DNA from: Clostridia bacterium
GTDB lineage: Bacteria; Bacillota; Clostridia; Oscillospirales; CAG-272
Assembly: GCA_017959065.1 (NCBI GenBank)
Contig: JAGDBK010000039.1
Location: forward strand, 1-53,170
Length of the DNA stretch: 53,170 bases
Direction: 5' to 3'
Shown here: one piece after another, positions 24,414-33,812 of the stretch
Layout of the letters: each line of letters starts with the position of its first letter
Position numbering within the stretch: the first letter of the stretch is position 1
The notes under the pieces: generated by a model
What the model was told of the DNA's origin: nothing
Databases searched by the model: none
What the model saw: the letters and a program-made list of their open reading frames with translations, nothing else
Translations under genes and position numbers: made by a program

Positions 24414-25463
24414 TCATCCAACGATACCTGAACGCTCAATACCCTGAACAAGGTATTTCTGGCAGAACAGGTAAATAATGACCAGCGGAAGGATGATAAG
24501 GATACCGCAGGTGTTTGTAACCGCCTCCAGGAACAGGTTTGTGCTCTGAGGCAGCGCCGAAAGTGTAACGGGAACACTGACGATATCCGGCATCAGGATA
24601 AATCCGGTCGTTGAAGTCGATGTAAAGAACATGCCGTGATAGAACTCGTCAGTCCACTGCCATGAGAAAGCGAACAGGAACACTGTTATCATCATGGGTA
24701 TGGAAAGCGGGAGAATGATCTGAAGGAATGTTCTGAAAACACCGCTTCCGTCGATATATGCCGACTCTTCCAATTCATCCGGGACACCCTTGAAGAAGTT
24801 CCTCATCATGAAGATGTAAAGACCGTTCTTGAATGCCAGTCCCGTTATTGAAAGCACAAACAGCGGCCAGAAGGAGTTGGTAAGGTTCGGAAGCTTGTCT
24901 ATGATCCCTATGGCCTGCATGATCTTAAACAATCCTGGAACACCCGGAATTATCGACAGATCGAAATACCTGAACTGCATGTACATTGACAGATACAGGG
25001 TTCCGTGAGGAACGACCATCGTGAAGATAACGAGCATAAACACGATGCTGCGGCCTTTGAACTTGAATTTCGAAAGTCCATACCCTATAACGCAGCAGAT
25101 AAACGTCTGTGTCACGGCGCACATCAATGACAGCAGCGTAGTGTTAAGCAACGCAGTCAGATAGTTGTTTTCAACTATTATCTGCCAATAGTTGTTTAAG
25201 GTCGGGTGCTTGGGGATAAGTTTAACAGATACGTCTACAAAATCCTGGGGGCTCATAAAAGAAGCCATTATCTTCGACAGGAACGGGAAAAGGATTACAT
25301 ACGATATTCCAAGAAGAAGAACCAGACGAAAGATGTAGAACACAGCTGTTTTCAGGAAGGTAAGCGAAAGATACTTGGTGCGAAGCCTTTCAAGAAGAGG
25401 GGTCCGCTCAAAATCCACCTTAATTTTATTCTTGGATTCTTTCTTAATCTTTGGTGCATCCAT
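24414..25463 (-). CDS. Sugar ABC permease, MalG type (second pair)
   Basis: A 349-residue six-helix permease with an unusually long basic N-terminus of about 50 residues before the first helix (family members are usually 275-300). The EAA loop reads ESAYIDGSGVFRTF then ILPLSIP, for ATPase docking. It is the last gene of the seven-gene operon and pairs with the permease encoded just upstream. AGGAGGG precedes the ATG. The operon holds no ATPase gene. Substrate unknown; the DUF5696 and carbohydrate-binding-like neighbours point to an oligosaccharide. Confidence 0.9.
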   Translation of the reverse strand: MDAPKIKKESKNKIKVDFERTPLLERLRTKYLSLTFLKTAVFYIFRLVLLLGISYVILFPFLSKIMASFMSPQDFVDVSVKLIPKHPTLNNYWQIIVENNYLTALLNTTLLSLMCAVTQTFICCVIGYGLSKFKFKGRSIVFMLVIFTMVVPHGTLYLSMYMQFRYFDLSIIPGVPGLFKIMQAIGIIDKLPNLTNSFWPLFVLSITGLAFKNGLYIFMMRNFFKGVPDELEESAYIDGSGVFRTFLQIILPLSIPMMITVFLFAFSWQWTDEFYHGMFFTSTSTTGFILMPDIVSVPVTLSALPQSTNLFLEAVTNTCGILIILPLVIIYLFCQKYLVQGIERSGIVG

Positions 25464-25481
25464 TTCAGTATCCCTCCTTCC

Positions 25482-26444
25482 CTAGTCTCTTCTCTGATAG
25501 AAGACAAACAGCGAAAGCAGAAGTGCCACCACCGCTATTATTGCTATGACTATCAGGAAATACATCCACGACATCGCCGAAGAGAGGACTCGTCCGCTCG
25601 AAGACTGGTTATAAACGGTATTGATGTATGTCATAACAGTATTGCTGCTGTCGGTAAACGCATCTATGACCGTATAGACCGCATTGACGAGTATCATGGG
25701 ACTTATCATGGGGATCGTGATCTTCCAGAAAGTTTCCCAGGCAGACGCACCGTCTATCGAACAGGACTCATAAATAGCCGGGGATATGCTCTGCAGCGCC
25801 GCAAGGAAAATCAGGAGCTGCACGCCTGACCTGTTAACGATATTGTAAATATCATTAACAAGTTTTGCGACATATGTCGCAAGGCCGGAGCCGATTTTCA
25901 TGTTACTGAAAAGCAATTGTATGTCGACCGCGGATATGATCTGTGAGACCGTTGTATTCTCGGCGCCGTCATTCATACCCGACGATTCCATATGGGAAAC
26001 GACACTGGACGCGGATATTGATTCCATCAAACCGGTGGAAATAATAACAGGTACAAAGAATATTGCTCTGAAAGCGGCGCGTCCGAACATCTTCTGGTTG
26101 AGCAGCACCGCCATGAACAGCGCGAATATCACTATTGCCGGTATATCGAAGATAAGCTGCTGAATACCGGATATCAGGGTCGTGACGTATGTCGGGTTGA
26201 CGAACAGTGCCTGTCTGTAGTTCTCAAATCCGACAAAACTCAGAGTAAAACCGCCGCCGCCGGCATTGGTTTTGATCTCGGCAAAAGAATATGTAGCCGA
26301 GTTAACAATTATTGGCAAATAGACGAAAATGAATCCCAGTACAAACGGGAGAACAAATAACCACCCTGCTCTTGCTTTACGCGACTCGAGAGCTTTTTTC
26401 CGGCGCTTTGGCTTAGAAGACGCTATCGTTTTCTGTGCGTTCAT
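25482..26444 (-). CDS. Sugar ABC permease, MalF type (second pair)
   Basis: A 320-residue permease. The first helix GWLFVLPFVLGFIFVYLPIIV follows a basic N-terminus. Between helices there is a long loop rich in Ser/Met/Gly (about residues 150-185) that is not usual in the family. The EAA loop is ESCSIDGASAWETF then ITIPMISP. I place the start at ATG 26444 with GGAGG eight bases upstream; a GTG at 26453 overlaps that site. It lies 15 bases after the DUF5696 gene and partners the following permease. Confidence 0.9.
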   Translation of the reverse strand: MNAQKTIASSKPKRRKKALESRKARAGWLFVLPFVLGFIFVYLPIIVNSATYSFAEIKTNAGGGGFTLSFVGFENYRQALFVNPTYVTTLISGIQQLIFDIPAIVIFALFMAVLLNQKMFGRAAFRAIFFVPVIISTGLMESISASSVVSHMESSGMNDGAENTTVSQIISAVDIQLLFSNMKIGSGLATYVAKLVNDIYNIVNRSGVQLLIFLAALQSISPAIYESCSIDGASAWETFWKITIPMISPMILVNAVYTVIDAFTDSSNTVMTYINTVYNQSSSGRVLSSAMSWMYFLIVIAIIAVVALLLSLFVFYQRRD

Positions 26445-26459
26445 TTGCTTCACCTCCCT

Positions 26460-29400
26460 TTACTGTTTGACGAAACTGTATGCAGGTATTCTCAGCAGCT
26501 TGCCGTCAACATTTACCTCAACCTCAAAGTTGTTGTAGTTGAGAATGAATCTGGTACCGTTCGAATATGTAACCCTGACGATACTTCCGTCATCATTGGT
26601 GTATTTTGTGTAATTGTACTCGGGTTCGGGTTCCTCCTGATCCTCTTCGTCAGGCTCTTCCTCTTTTATCGGGTAATACTTTGCTTTGAACTTCTCCTCG
26701 AACTTATCGTTATACGTGCCCTTGCGCTTAGCAAAATTGATTGCCTTCTCGAGCTTGAGCTCGTATGCCTCTATAGCCTCCTGAAGTTCGGCCTCGGCCT
26801 TTTCAGCCGCAGCCTTGTCAGCTTCGACCTCGTCCTCGTCGGGAACACGCTCTCCGATGAGGAACTCGTGGTTGACGATCGTTTCAGTCTGAAGATCGGC
26901 CATTATCTCGTTCAGTTCATTATAGCTCTCGACAAGCTGATCGAACCAGATCTCATAACGTACCGAATAGTACTTGCTGTATTCAAACGTGTCTTTAAGA
27001 AGCTGCGTGTTGGAACGTGAAAGCGTGTAGTAAAGGGTTGCTCCGTTCTCAATAGTCTTCAGGAACATATAATCGTAGTCACCGGCCTGGTTGATCGGCG
27101 AACCCGCGAAGTTAACATATCCGTGATAGACCATTCCGATGAACGGGACCGTGTCGCTCGAAAGAGTGTAGCGGCTGGAGTCGATTGGAACATTCAGAAT
27201 ATGCTTGAGATACTTGACACTGTAAATGTTTCCGCCGATGCCCATCAGATTCGGATATGCTTCCTCCAGTGATTCGAGCATCTGGATCGTGAACTCTTTC
27301 GCATCCTCGCGGTTGTACGGATCCTCTTTGTCGAAGTCAGTAGAAAGATCCGAAGTAAGAGAAGCAACCGATACGCTGTTCCATCCGAACCTTGAATATG
27401 CGCTGTTGAACCTCTTGAAAATCTCGGGATACGAAGCCGCAGACACGACCATTCCGCCATAAGGCATGAACGTCTGATAGGTTGAGTCATACGAAGACTT
27501 GGATGTATATCTGCCGTTGATCGTCTTTACAAGGTAATCCTTGCTGAAGCCTCCGCCGAGATGAACCTCAGTGAATTCAAAGTCAGGATATACTCCGAAA
27601 TTCTTTTCCTCAGCATATTTGATCAGATCTCTGAATCCGCTCTCTCCGCCGGCGCTTCCCTCCCAGTCCACCTTAACGGGACCCGTATGGTGCAGTCCGC
27701 CGTTGCTGAATCCTGTCAGTTTGAAATTGACGTTTGTAATTCCCTTCTCAGAAAGCTCATCATACATAGTCTTGATGTCGTCGAATGTTGTCAGCGCTTT
27801 CTTGACCTGAACGGGAACGGAAAGGATTCTTTCCAGGGCTTGAATAGATCCGAACGATTCGATATAGATCGGAATGCTGTCCTCAACGCCGGAGGCCTCC
27901 AGCTTCTGGAGAGTGCCTTTCTTTTCCAGGTAATCCCTGTAAGCGGTTGCCATTCCGACATAATCGTTGGAATACTGTTTTTTGCTTGATGACGATTTTG
28001 CGGTATTATCGCCGCCGTTCAGCATAATATATCTCAGGGTTATGTCGCCTACATATTTCCTGTCCGACGTTACCGTCCACATACTGTGGGATGCTGCTTT
28101 GACCGCATCAGCTATGTCATACTCGTCAGACGGACGCGGGTTGAAGGAAGTATAAGCCGTACAGTAGCTGTGGAGTGAACCGCCGTGTTCGGTAGTGAGG
28201 CTCGCTATCGCGTCTCCGGCCTCAATGATGGCCAGGAATCCGCGCTCTTCCGAATATGTATGGTGTTCGATGACCGCTTCCTCTAGGACCAGTCCCCTTT
28301 CATCCTTGACTTCGGGAGAGATCGTGATCTCGTATTCCTTGTCGACCGACTCGCTTACTCCAAATACGGGAAGTCTCATTACTTCTCTGTGAGCTTCTCC
28401 TATCTTGTAGTAACCGTAGTCCTGGCCATACATCTTACTTGTAATGGTAACCGATTTTCCGGCGAAATCCTCAAATCTGAACAACGCTCCGGATCCGTCG
28501 GGAAGGAATGTATATCCATTGTTTTCATAACTGCCCGCACCCATGTACGGAAGAACGGATATGCCCTCAAGAGTATAGTTCGTAGCGTCGTATCTGAGAC
28601 CTTTTGCAGGAAGCCTTACCTTGACTCCGTGCTCATCAAGAGTATACTCAAGAGCCATCCTGAAAAGGGCCGGAGGCTTGTCGTTTCCTACGTAGTTGGT
28701 TATCGAGTGGTCCGTATCAAGGTCTTCGTACGAATATGTCGGAACATACTTTTTAATGCATGATTCAAGGTAATTGAGCTCCTTGTCCTGAATATCCTCC
28801 GAAGTGGCATATATTGCCATCGATCTTACGATCGGATATTTAGCAATCATTTCCTTGACAGCTCTGGTGCTCAGAGAAGGATCGTTCGTGTCCTTTTTGA
28901 CAAAGAAGTTAAGGAATCTGTCGCACTCGAACCATATGGAGTCGTTCTCATACTGATCCTTATCGTTGTCATAGAACTCCTCGCGGTCTGCCTTGACTGC
29001 TTTGAACGTGTTGAGGAAAATGTTCTCGAACCTCTCCGAGGAAATCATCCTCGGCACCAGGACTCGTCCTTCTTCGCGTCCGATCGAATACTCTATTCTG
29101 ATACCGCCTTTAATGTTTTTGACCTTTATCTGATTTCTCAGGGCAGCCTCTGTGAAGCTGTTGAAGGTCTTGTCGGTACCGTTATCGACATAGTTAACAA
29201 TAATCTGGGAGAGAAGTTTCTGCTTTGTTGAGTTGGAAGCGCTGATCGTTCCGATATCATACGGGTTTGAAAACAGGTACTGACCGCTTTCTTCATCTTT
29301 GATCGCGACTTCTCCTGTCATTTCATTTACATAGAGCGAATAACCGTCCTGCGTTATACGCTTTTTCATATTGACATCAAGCGTGATCTTGTCTTCCGGA

Positions 29401-29663
29401 GTCCAGTAGTCATTGTTGAGATACCTGTTGACTTTTACCTCATACGATACCTTGTCAACGTTTTCTTCACCGTCTTCTCCGGTTCCTTCAGGGTCTTCAG
29501 CGGAATCTTCAGATCCTGTATCCTCCGATGTCGATACAGGCTCGTCGTTATTCCCGCTATCCTCGTCTCCTTCTGCAAAGACGGAAAGGACTGAATATGA
29601 ACTGAGAGTACTGATTATCAGGGCGATAATCAAAAGCATTGAAAGCCTTTTTGTAGTTTTCAT
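26460..29663 (-). CDS. Secreted DUF5696-family protein
   Basis: A 1,067-residue exported protein. A signal peptide (cleavage near VFA-EGD, residue 31) is followed by a 40-residue acidic linker, a beta-rich N-terminal region (about 75-600), a region resembling a TIM barrel (about 620-900, with FKLTGFSNGGLHHTG and YPDFEFTEV), then a charged helical stretch, an EEEPDEEDQEEPEPEY spacer and a final beta hairpin domain. There is no lipobox and no membrane helix. DUF5696 proteins recur beside sugar ABC importers in Firmicutes but have no established function. The barrel-like part with acidic motifs suggests a glycoside hydrolase or glycan-binding role (inference). AAGGAGG precedes the ATG. Confidence 0.82.
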   Translation of the reverse strand: MKTTKRLSMLLIIALIISTLSSYSVLSVFAEGDEDSGNNDEPVSTSEDTGSEDSAEDPEGTGEDGEENVDKVSYEVKVNRYLNNDYWTPEDKITLDVNMKKRITQDGYSLYVNEMTGEVAIKDEESGQYLFSNPYDIGTISASNSTKQKLLSQIIVNYVDNGTDKTFNSFTEAALRNQIKVKNIKGGIRIEYSIGREEGRVLVPRMISSERFENIFLNTFKAVKADREEFYDNDKDQYENDSIWFECDRFLNFFVKKDTNDPSLSTRAVKEMIAKYPIVRSMAIYATSEDIQDKELNYLESCIKKYVPTYSYEDLDTDHSITNYVGNDKPPALFRMALEYTLDEHGVKVRLPAKGLRYDATNYTLEGISVLPYMGAGSYENNGYTFLPDGSGALFRFEDFAGKSVTITSKMYGQDYGYYKIGEAHREVMRLPVFGVSESVDKEYEITISPEVKDERGLVLEEAVIEHHTYSEERGFLAIIEAGDAIASLTTEHGGSLHSYCTAYTSFNPRPSDEYDIADAVKAASHSMWTVTSDRKYVGDITLRYIMLNGGDNTAKSSSSKKQYSNDYVGMATAYRDYLEKKGTLQKLEASGVEDSIPIYIESFGSIQALERILSVPVQVKKALTTFDDIKTMYDELSEKGITNVNFKLTGFSNGGLHHTGPVKVDWEGSAGGESGFRDLIKYAEEKNFGVYPDFEFTEVHLGGGFSKDYLVKTINGRYTSKSSYDSTYQTFMPYGGMVVSAASYPEIFKRFNSAYSRFGWNSVSVASLTSDLSTDFDKEDPYNREDAKEFTIQMLESLEEAYPNLMGIGGNIYSVKYLKHILNVPIDSSRYTLSSDTVPFIGMVYHGYVNFAGSPINQAGDYDYMFLKTIENGATLYYTLSRSNTQLLKDTFEYSKYYSVRYEIWFDQLVESYNELNEIMADLQTETIVNHEFLIGERVPDEDEVEADKAAAEKAEAELQEAIEAYELKLEKAINFAKRKGTYNDKFEEKFKAKYYPIKEEEPDEEDQEEPEPEYNYTKYTNDDGSIVRVTYSNGTRFILNYNNFEVEVNVDGKLLRIPAYSFVKQ

Positions 29664-29681
29664 CTTGTATCCTCCTTCCGT

Positions 29682-31913
29682 CTACAGTCTGTATGAGATC
29701 TCTATCACAATGTTTGAGATGAAATTGAAGATCTTCATCAGCAGTCCCGAGAACAGGATACCGATGAACATTATCACCGCCATTCCAACCACTGTCGCCA
29801 CCGAAGTAACTATGCTCTTGAAGAGCGTGTAATCATGAGTGACCATCATCCCGCAGAACAGAAGGATTCCGGCCCAGGTGAACCCGATTCCTACGATAAA
29901 CGAAACAAAGTCAAGTTCCGATTTCACAAGGACGTTTGACAACAGCGTTGCCGGAACTATCGTAAGAATGAGCGGCACCAGAGAATATGTGGTCGCAACG
30001 TAAATATCCTTGATACTGCCTTCACCGTCGAACAAAGTCGTAAGACACCAGTTTGCAACGACCCAGAGAACCAGCGGAACTACCACTGACAGGGCCTGTT
30101 CGAAGAGACTGGAGCCTTTGTCTGAACCTGACATAATATAACTTGTTCCGATAGACTGGTAGAAGAATGAAAGTATAACGAGGATGAGGAAGATCGTGCC
30201 AGCCCGTACAGAACCGCGCTGCTCATGTTTTAGATCCCAGAATCCGTCGAACGGATGGAAGATAAGATGCGCGGCGTACAGGAGTTCCTCCCTGAGCGTC
30301 TTTCTCCCTTTCTTAAGCTGCGTTTTCTTGTTGACTTTGGCCGCATGCTTGAAAAACAGGGAAACGAGCACGCAGATTATAACTATTACGACCGGAACTA
30401 CCCAAGCGTATTTTTCGACCCATTTCTTCCTGATCTCCGCATATGCATCGGAGTAGTCCTCCACATCGCTTGCGGATTTGAAATAGACCATGGCCTCTTC
30501 ATACTTGCCGTCGCGCGCCAGGGACTTGCCTATGCCGATATAAGCGGAGTCGAAATTGTTGTTTCTCTTCATTATATCTTCCCAGCGGGTCGCTGCGGCA
30601 GAGTAATCGCGGTTCTCGTCATTTGTAATGGCATCGATCAGGATATCTCCGTATTCGGTCCTCTTGTAAACCGTGAATGTGCAGGAAGTCTTGTCGACCA
30701 GAAGCATCTTATCATTTTGATAAGTTATAGCCTCGATACTCTGAAGATTGCCCAGCTGCATTCCCGTGTCGCCGAACGCGAACAGAAGGATTCCCGTGTT
30801 GTCATATGTATAGACGCGCGCTCTCTTTTCATCGATTATCGACCAGGTGCCCCTGGGGCCGACCGCTACATCGATGATTCTCGAAACGCCCTGCGCACCG
30901 GTTGTCGAATTGGCATCGCCCTTGAAGTCGACTTCTCCAGAAGGCGAGAAGAAACCGTTTCTCGCCATGACGTCGTTGCCCTGAGCATTGAGCTTTTTTA
31001 CGGGAGCGTACGTACCGTCTTTTGAATCAAGTTCGCTCTGCTGCGACTCGGCATCGATAGAAGAGGTTGTAACATAGATGAATCCGTATTCATCTATAGT
31101 GATATTGTTGAACTCCGTTGAGATGTTCTGCTCGCTCTGCTTTCTCTGCTCGGCGGTCTGGAAACGGCGCCACATGATCTCCAGAGGAGAAACCGTGACT
31201 TTCTGCGCGCCGATGAATCCGGCAAAGTCGGCATCCTCATTCATGACGATGATACCTTCATATGTAGTCGAGGAGACTACGAAGATTCGATCGTACTGGT
31301 CAACCGCCACAGCTACCGGCTTATAAATGGAGCTTTCAGAAAACAGATCCGACTCAGGCGCATAGATCATCTTGTAGAAATTGCCTTCGAGATCGAACAT
31401 CGCGATCCTGTTCGCGTCGGTATCGCATACATACATGTATCTGTCATTGACAAATATTCCCGAAGGGTTCGTGAAGCTGTCATCGACACCGTTGTCATTG
31501 ACGAACTTGTCTATGACGAATCTCACTTTATAGTATCTGTCGAGCACGATGACCCTGTTGCCGCTCGCCTCGACAAGATACACGTTCTGTGCGCTGTCAA
31601 CAAAGATATCCCTTATGTCCTTGAGCTGTCTGAGAGCCGTATTCTCCTTGTTCTTATCTTCAAGGGCGGTAATCGTATCCTTTGGCATGTTTTCACGCAT
31701 TTCGCTCGTGATTTCCACGACCGGATAGTAATCAAACAGACCCATATAGATCGCATCTATTTCCTTGTCAGGAGAATAGGCATCGGGTGAGAGAAGCGCA
31801 AATCCCGACTGGCTGTATGTGTATGTCTGATATGGCTGGGCCGCCATTGATAACGGAGATAGAACGAAAGAGATGGCCAGAACTAAAAGCAGTATGATTC
31901 CGAATTTTCTCAT
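29682..31913 (-). CDS. NHL-propeller/TPR-like/YIP1 membrane protein
   Basis: About 743 residues joining unlike parts. A signal peptide is followed by a beta-propeller of NHL-like repeats (about 40-420; for example FTNPSGIFVNDRYMYVCDTDANRIAMFD), two TPR-like helices (about 445-490; IGKSLARDGKYEEAMVYFKSA), a membrane helix (about 500-520), a cytoplasmic basic stretch and a C-terminal five-helix YIP1-type domain. The propeller should face outside, where it could bind glycan or a partner protein. The start is ATG 31913 with GGAG six bases upstream rather than the GTG at 31925. It separates the two permease pairs in the operon. Role unknown; a membrane platform for the importer is inference. Confidence 0.8.
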   Translation of the reverse strand: MRKFGIILLLVLAISFVLSPLSMAAQPYQTYTYSQSGFALLSPDAYSPDKEIDAIYMGLFDYYPVVEITSEMRENMPKDTITALEDKNKENTALRQLKDIRDIFVDSAQNVYLVEASGNRVIVLDRYYKVRFVIDKFVNDNGVDDSFTNPSGIFVNDRYMYVCDTDANRIAMFDLEGNFYKMIYAPESDLFSESSIYKPVAVAVDQYDRIFVVSSTTYEGIIVMNEDADFAGFIGAQKVTVSPLEIMWRRFQTAEQRKQSEQNISTEFNNITIDEYGFIYVTTSSIDAESQQSELDSKDGTYAPVKKLNAQGNDVMARNGFFSPSGEVDFKGDANSTTGAQGVSRIIDVAVGPRGTWSIIDEKRARVYTYDNTGILLFAFGDTGMQLGNLQSIEAITYQNDKMLLVDKTSCTFTVYKRTEYGDILIDAITNDENRDYSAAATRWEDIMKRNNNFDSAYIGIGKSLARDGKYEEAMVYFKSASDVEDYSDAYAEIRKKWVEKYAWVVPVVIVIICVLVSLFFKHAAKVNKKTQLKKGRKTLREELLYAAHLIFHPFDGFWDLKHEQRGSVRAGTIFLILVILSFFYQSIGTSYIMSGSDKGSSLFEQALSVVVPLVLWVVANWCLTTLFDGEGSIKDIYVATTYSLVPLILTIVPATLLSNVLVKSELDFVSFIVGIGFTWAGILLFCGMMVTHDYTLFKSIVTSVATVVGMAVIMFIGILFSGLLMKIFNFISNIVIEISYRL

Positions 31914-31929
31914 TAACAACTCCACCCCC

Positions 31930-32820
31930 TTAATCCTTCATTCCGCTGGTGCCCATGGTTTCTATGATGTTACTCTGGCTGATGACGAACACGAATATAG
32001 GCACTATCATCATAATAACACCGGAAGCCGCAGCTGCACCGGAACGGGCGATACTGGTTGCGAGGATCTGGCTGATCGCATAGGAGAAAGTTTTAAGCTG
32101 TTCCGAATGGATATAGATTGATGAGCCGGATTGCCACAGCCCCTGGAATGACATGATTATCAGCGTCAGCCATGCGGGCTTGACCATGGGCATCGCAATC
32201 GCCCAGAAGATCCTGAGCTCAGTAGCGCCGTCTATTCTGGCGCTTTCTAGCATCTCATCCGTGATATTTGACTCCATGAACTGCTTCATCAGATACAGTC
32301 CGAGAGTCGTGCCCCACGCGGGAATGATGATCGCAAGGTATGTATCCATCCATCCGAGCGAAGATATAATAATAAAGGAAGTAATGCTCGTGACCGTCGA
32401 GCTGAACATCAGCGAGTATCTTATCAGTTTGAAGAAGAATCCTCTTCCCGGAAACTTGACTTTCGAAAGTGCATAAGCTGCTATCGAAGCAAACACTAGC
32501 TGACCGGCAACGCCGCATGCCGTAATGAAAATTGTATTGAAGATATACCTTGAAAACGGCACCCATGACGTTCCCATCAGTCGAAGCAGGTCTGTGAAGT
32601 TCTTGAGAGTGGGGTTGCGAACGAAGAATCTGGGCGGATAGTAGAACAGTTCATCAAGAGGCTTAAGAGACTGAAGAACCGTGTAAAGCATCGGAAGGAA
32701 CATGAAAAGTCCCATTATTACCAGGAAGATATTGATTCCGAGGTCTCCGCCGACTGAACGATTGAGCACAACCTCATGGTTGCGCGTCCGCATTTTTTTG
32801 TCTTTTAATCGTTTTGCCAT
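31930..32820 (-). CDS. Sugar ABC permease, MalG type (first pair)
   Basis: A 296-residue six-helix permease with a basic N-terminus, first helix FLVIMGLFMFLPMLYTVL, and EAA loop ESARIDGATELRIF followed by IAMPMVKP near residue 200. It starts one base after the stop of its partner permease, so the two are made together. With that partner it would form the channel for the large binding protein encoded first in the operon. The ATPase must come from elsewhere. Confidence 0.91.
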   Translation of the reverse strand: MAKRLKDKKMRTRNHEVVLNRSVGGDLGINIFLVIMGLFMFLPMLYTVLQSLKPLDELFYYPPRFFVRNPTLKNFTDLLRLMGTSWVPFSRYIFNTIFITACGVAGQLVFASIAAYALSKVKFPGRGFFFKLIRYSLMFSSTVTSITSFIIISSLGWMDTYLAIIIPAWGTTLGLYLMKQFMESNITDEMLESARIDGATELRIFWAIAMPMVKPAWLTLIIMSFQGLWQSGSSIYIHSEQLKTFSYAISQILATSIARSGAAAASGVIMMIVPIFVFVISQSNIIETMGTSGMKD

Positions 32821-32821
32821 A

Positions 32822-33766
32822 TCACTGACCCACCTTCTTCAACAGTTTCTGGATAAGCAGGTTACTGCCCATCATCATCATGAACAGGACAAATGAAATA
32901 GCGGAAGCATATCCTATCTCATAACGCGATCCCCCGTAGTCGTCAAGGTGATGCGATATAGTATACGCTGCATAATCTGTTGACGGGAATCCGCACAGGG
33001 CAGTCACTATGCCGCCGTAGCCGAACGCTCCGGTGATCGCCATAACAGCACCGAACATAAGCTGGTCTTTCATGGACGGCAGCGTAATGAACCACAGCTC
33101 CTGCCAGCGGTTTTTGATCCCGTCCATTGCGCCGGCCTCGAAAAGGCTTCTGTTGATTCCCTGAAGACCTGCAATGAAAGCAAGGAACGATGTTCCGAGT
33201 GAAGTCCACAATGATACGATTATGCACAGCGGCATAATGTATTTGACATCATAGAACCAAAGGATCGGTGTATCGATTATCCCGAGTTTAAGCAGCCAGC
33301 CGTTCGCCCAACCGTATGAGTCATTTGCAAACAGCACCTGCCAGATCATCAGTGCGCCGCCTGATATCGAAGGAGCATAGAAGATCAATGTGATGATCGC
33401 TCTGATCTTCGGCGGAAGCTCATTTATGAACCACGCCGTGAACAGAGACAGGAAGTAGGATGTCGGTCCGGTGATCACGGCGAAGATGATCGTATTCTTT
33501 AACGCCGTGATAAACAGATCGTCGTCGAGGAACAACCTTATATAGTTGTCCATGAATATGAAGTCCGGCCATTCCATCATGTTGAAGTTCGTAAGACTTA
33601 CGACAAGAGAAAGGGCAACCGGGATAACTGTGAACAGGAAGAAGATAAACATGAAGGGTGCAATGAATATGTAGCCGATGTAGTTGCGGCGCATCTCTTT
33701 CAATGTCCACTGCAGCTTTGTCATATCTTTCCTGGCAACAGGTCTTTTGACAGCTTTTTCTGACAT
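32822..33766 (-). CDS. Sugar ABC permease, MalF type (first pair)
   Basis: A 314-residue permease with a 35-residue cytoplasmic basic N-terminus, first helix FIAPFMFIFFLFTVIPVALSL, and EAA loop EAGAMDGIKNRWQE followed by ITLPSM near residue 215. AGGAG lies about ten bases before the ATG. It sits 46 bases after the large binding-protein gene and touches the next permease. Sequence is typical of the CUT1/LplB-like branch that imports oligosaccharides. Confidence 0.91.
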   Translation of the reverse strand: MSEKAVKRPVARKDMTKLQWTLKEMRRNYIGYIFIAPFMFIFFLFTVIPVALSLVVSLTNFNMMEWPDFIFMDNYIRLFLDDDLFITALKNTIIFAVITGPTSYFLSLFTAWFINELPPKIRAIITLIFYAPSISGGALMIWQVLFANDSYGWANGWLLKLGIIDTPILWFYDVKYIMPLCIIVSLWTSLGTSFLAFIAGLQGINRSLFEAGAMDGIKNRWQELWFITLPSMKDQLMFGAVMAITGAFGYGGIVTALCGFPSTDYAAYTISHHLDDYGGSRYEIGYASAISFVLFMMMMGSNLLIQKLLKKVGQ

Positions 33767-33812
33767 TTTTCGTTCTCCTAATTTCTGGCTGATTCAGCAG
33801 CATTGCTCAGGC

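Noticed and set aside
30255..31025. A 256-codon open frame antisense to the NHL/YIP1 gene
   Set aside because: Shadow of a gene with clear domains and a good ribosome binding site.
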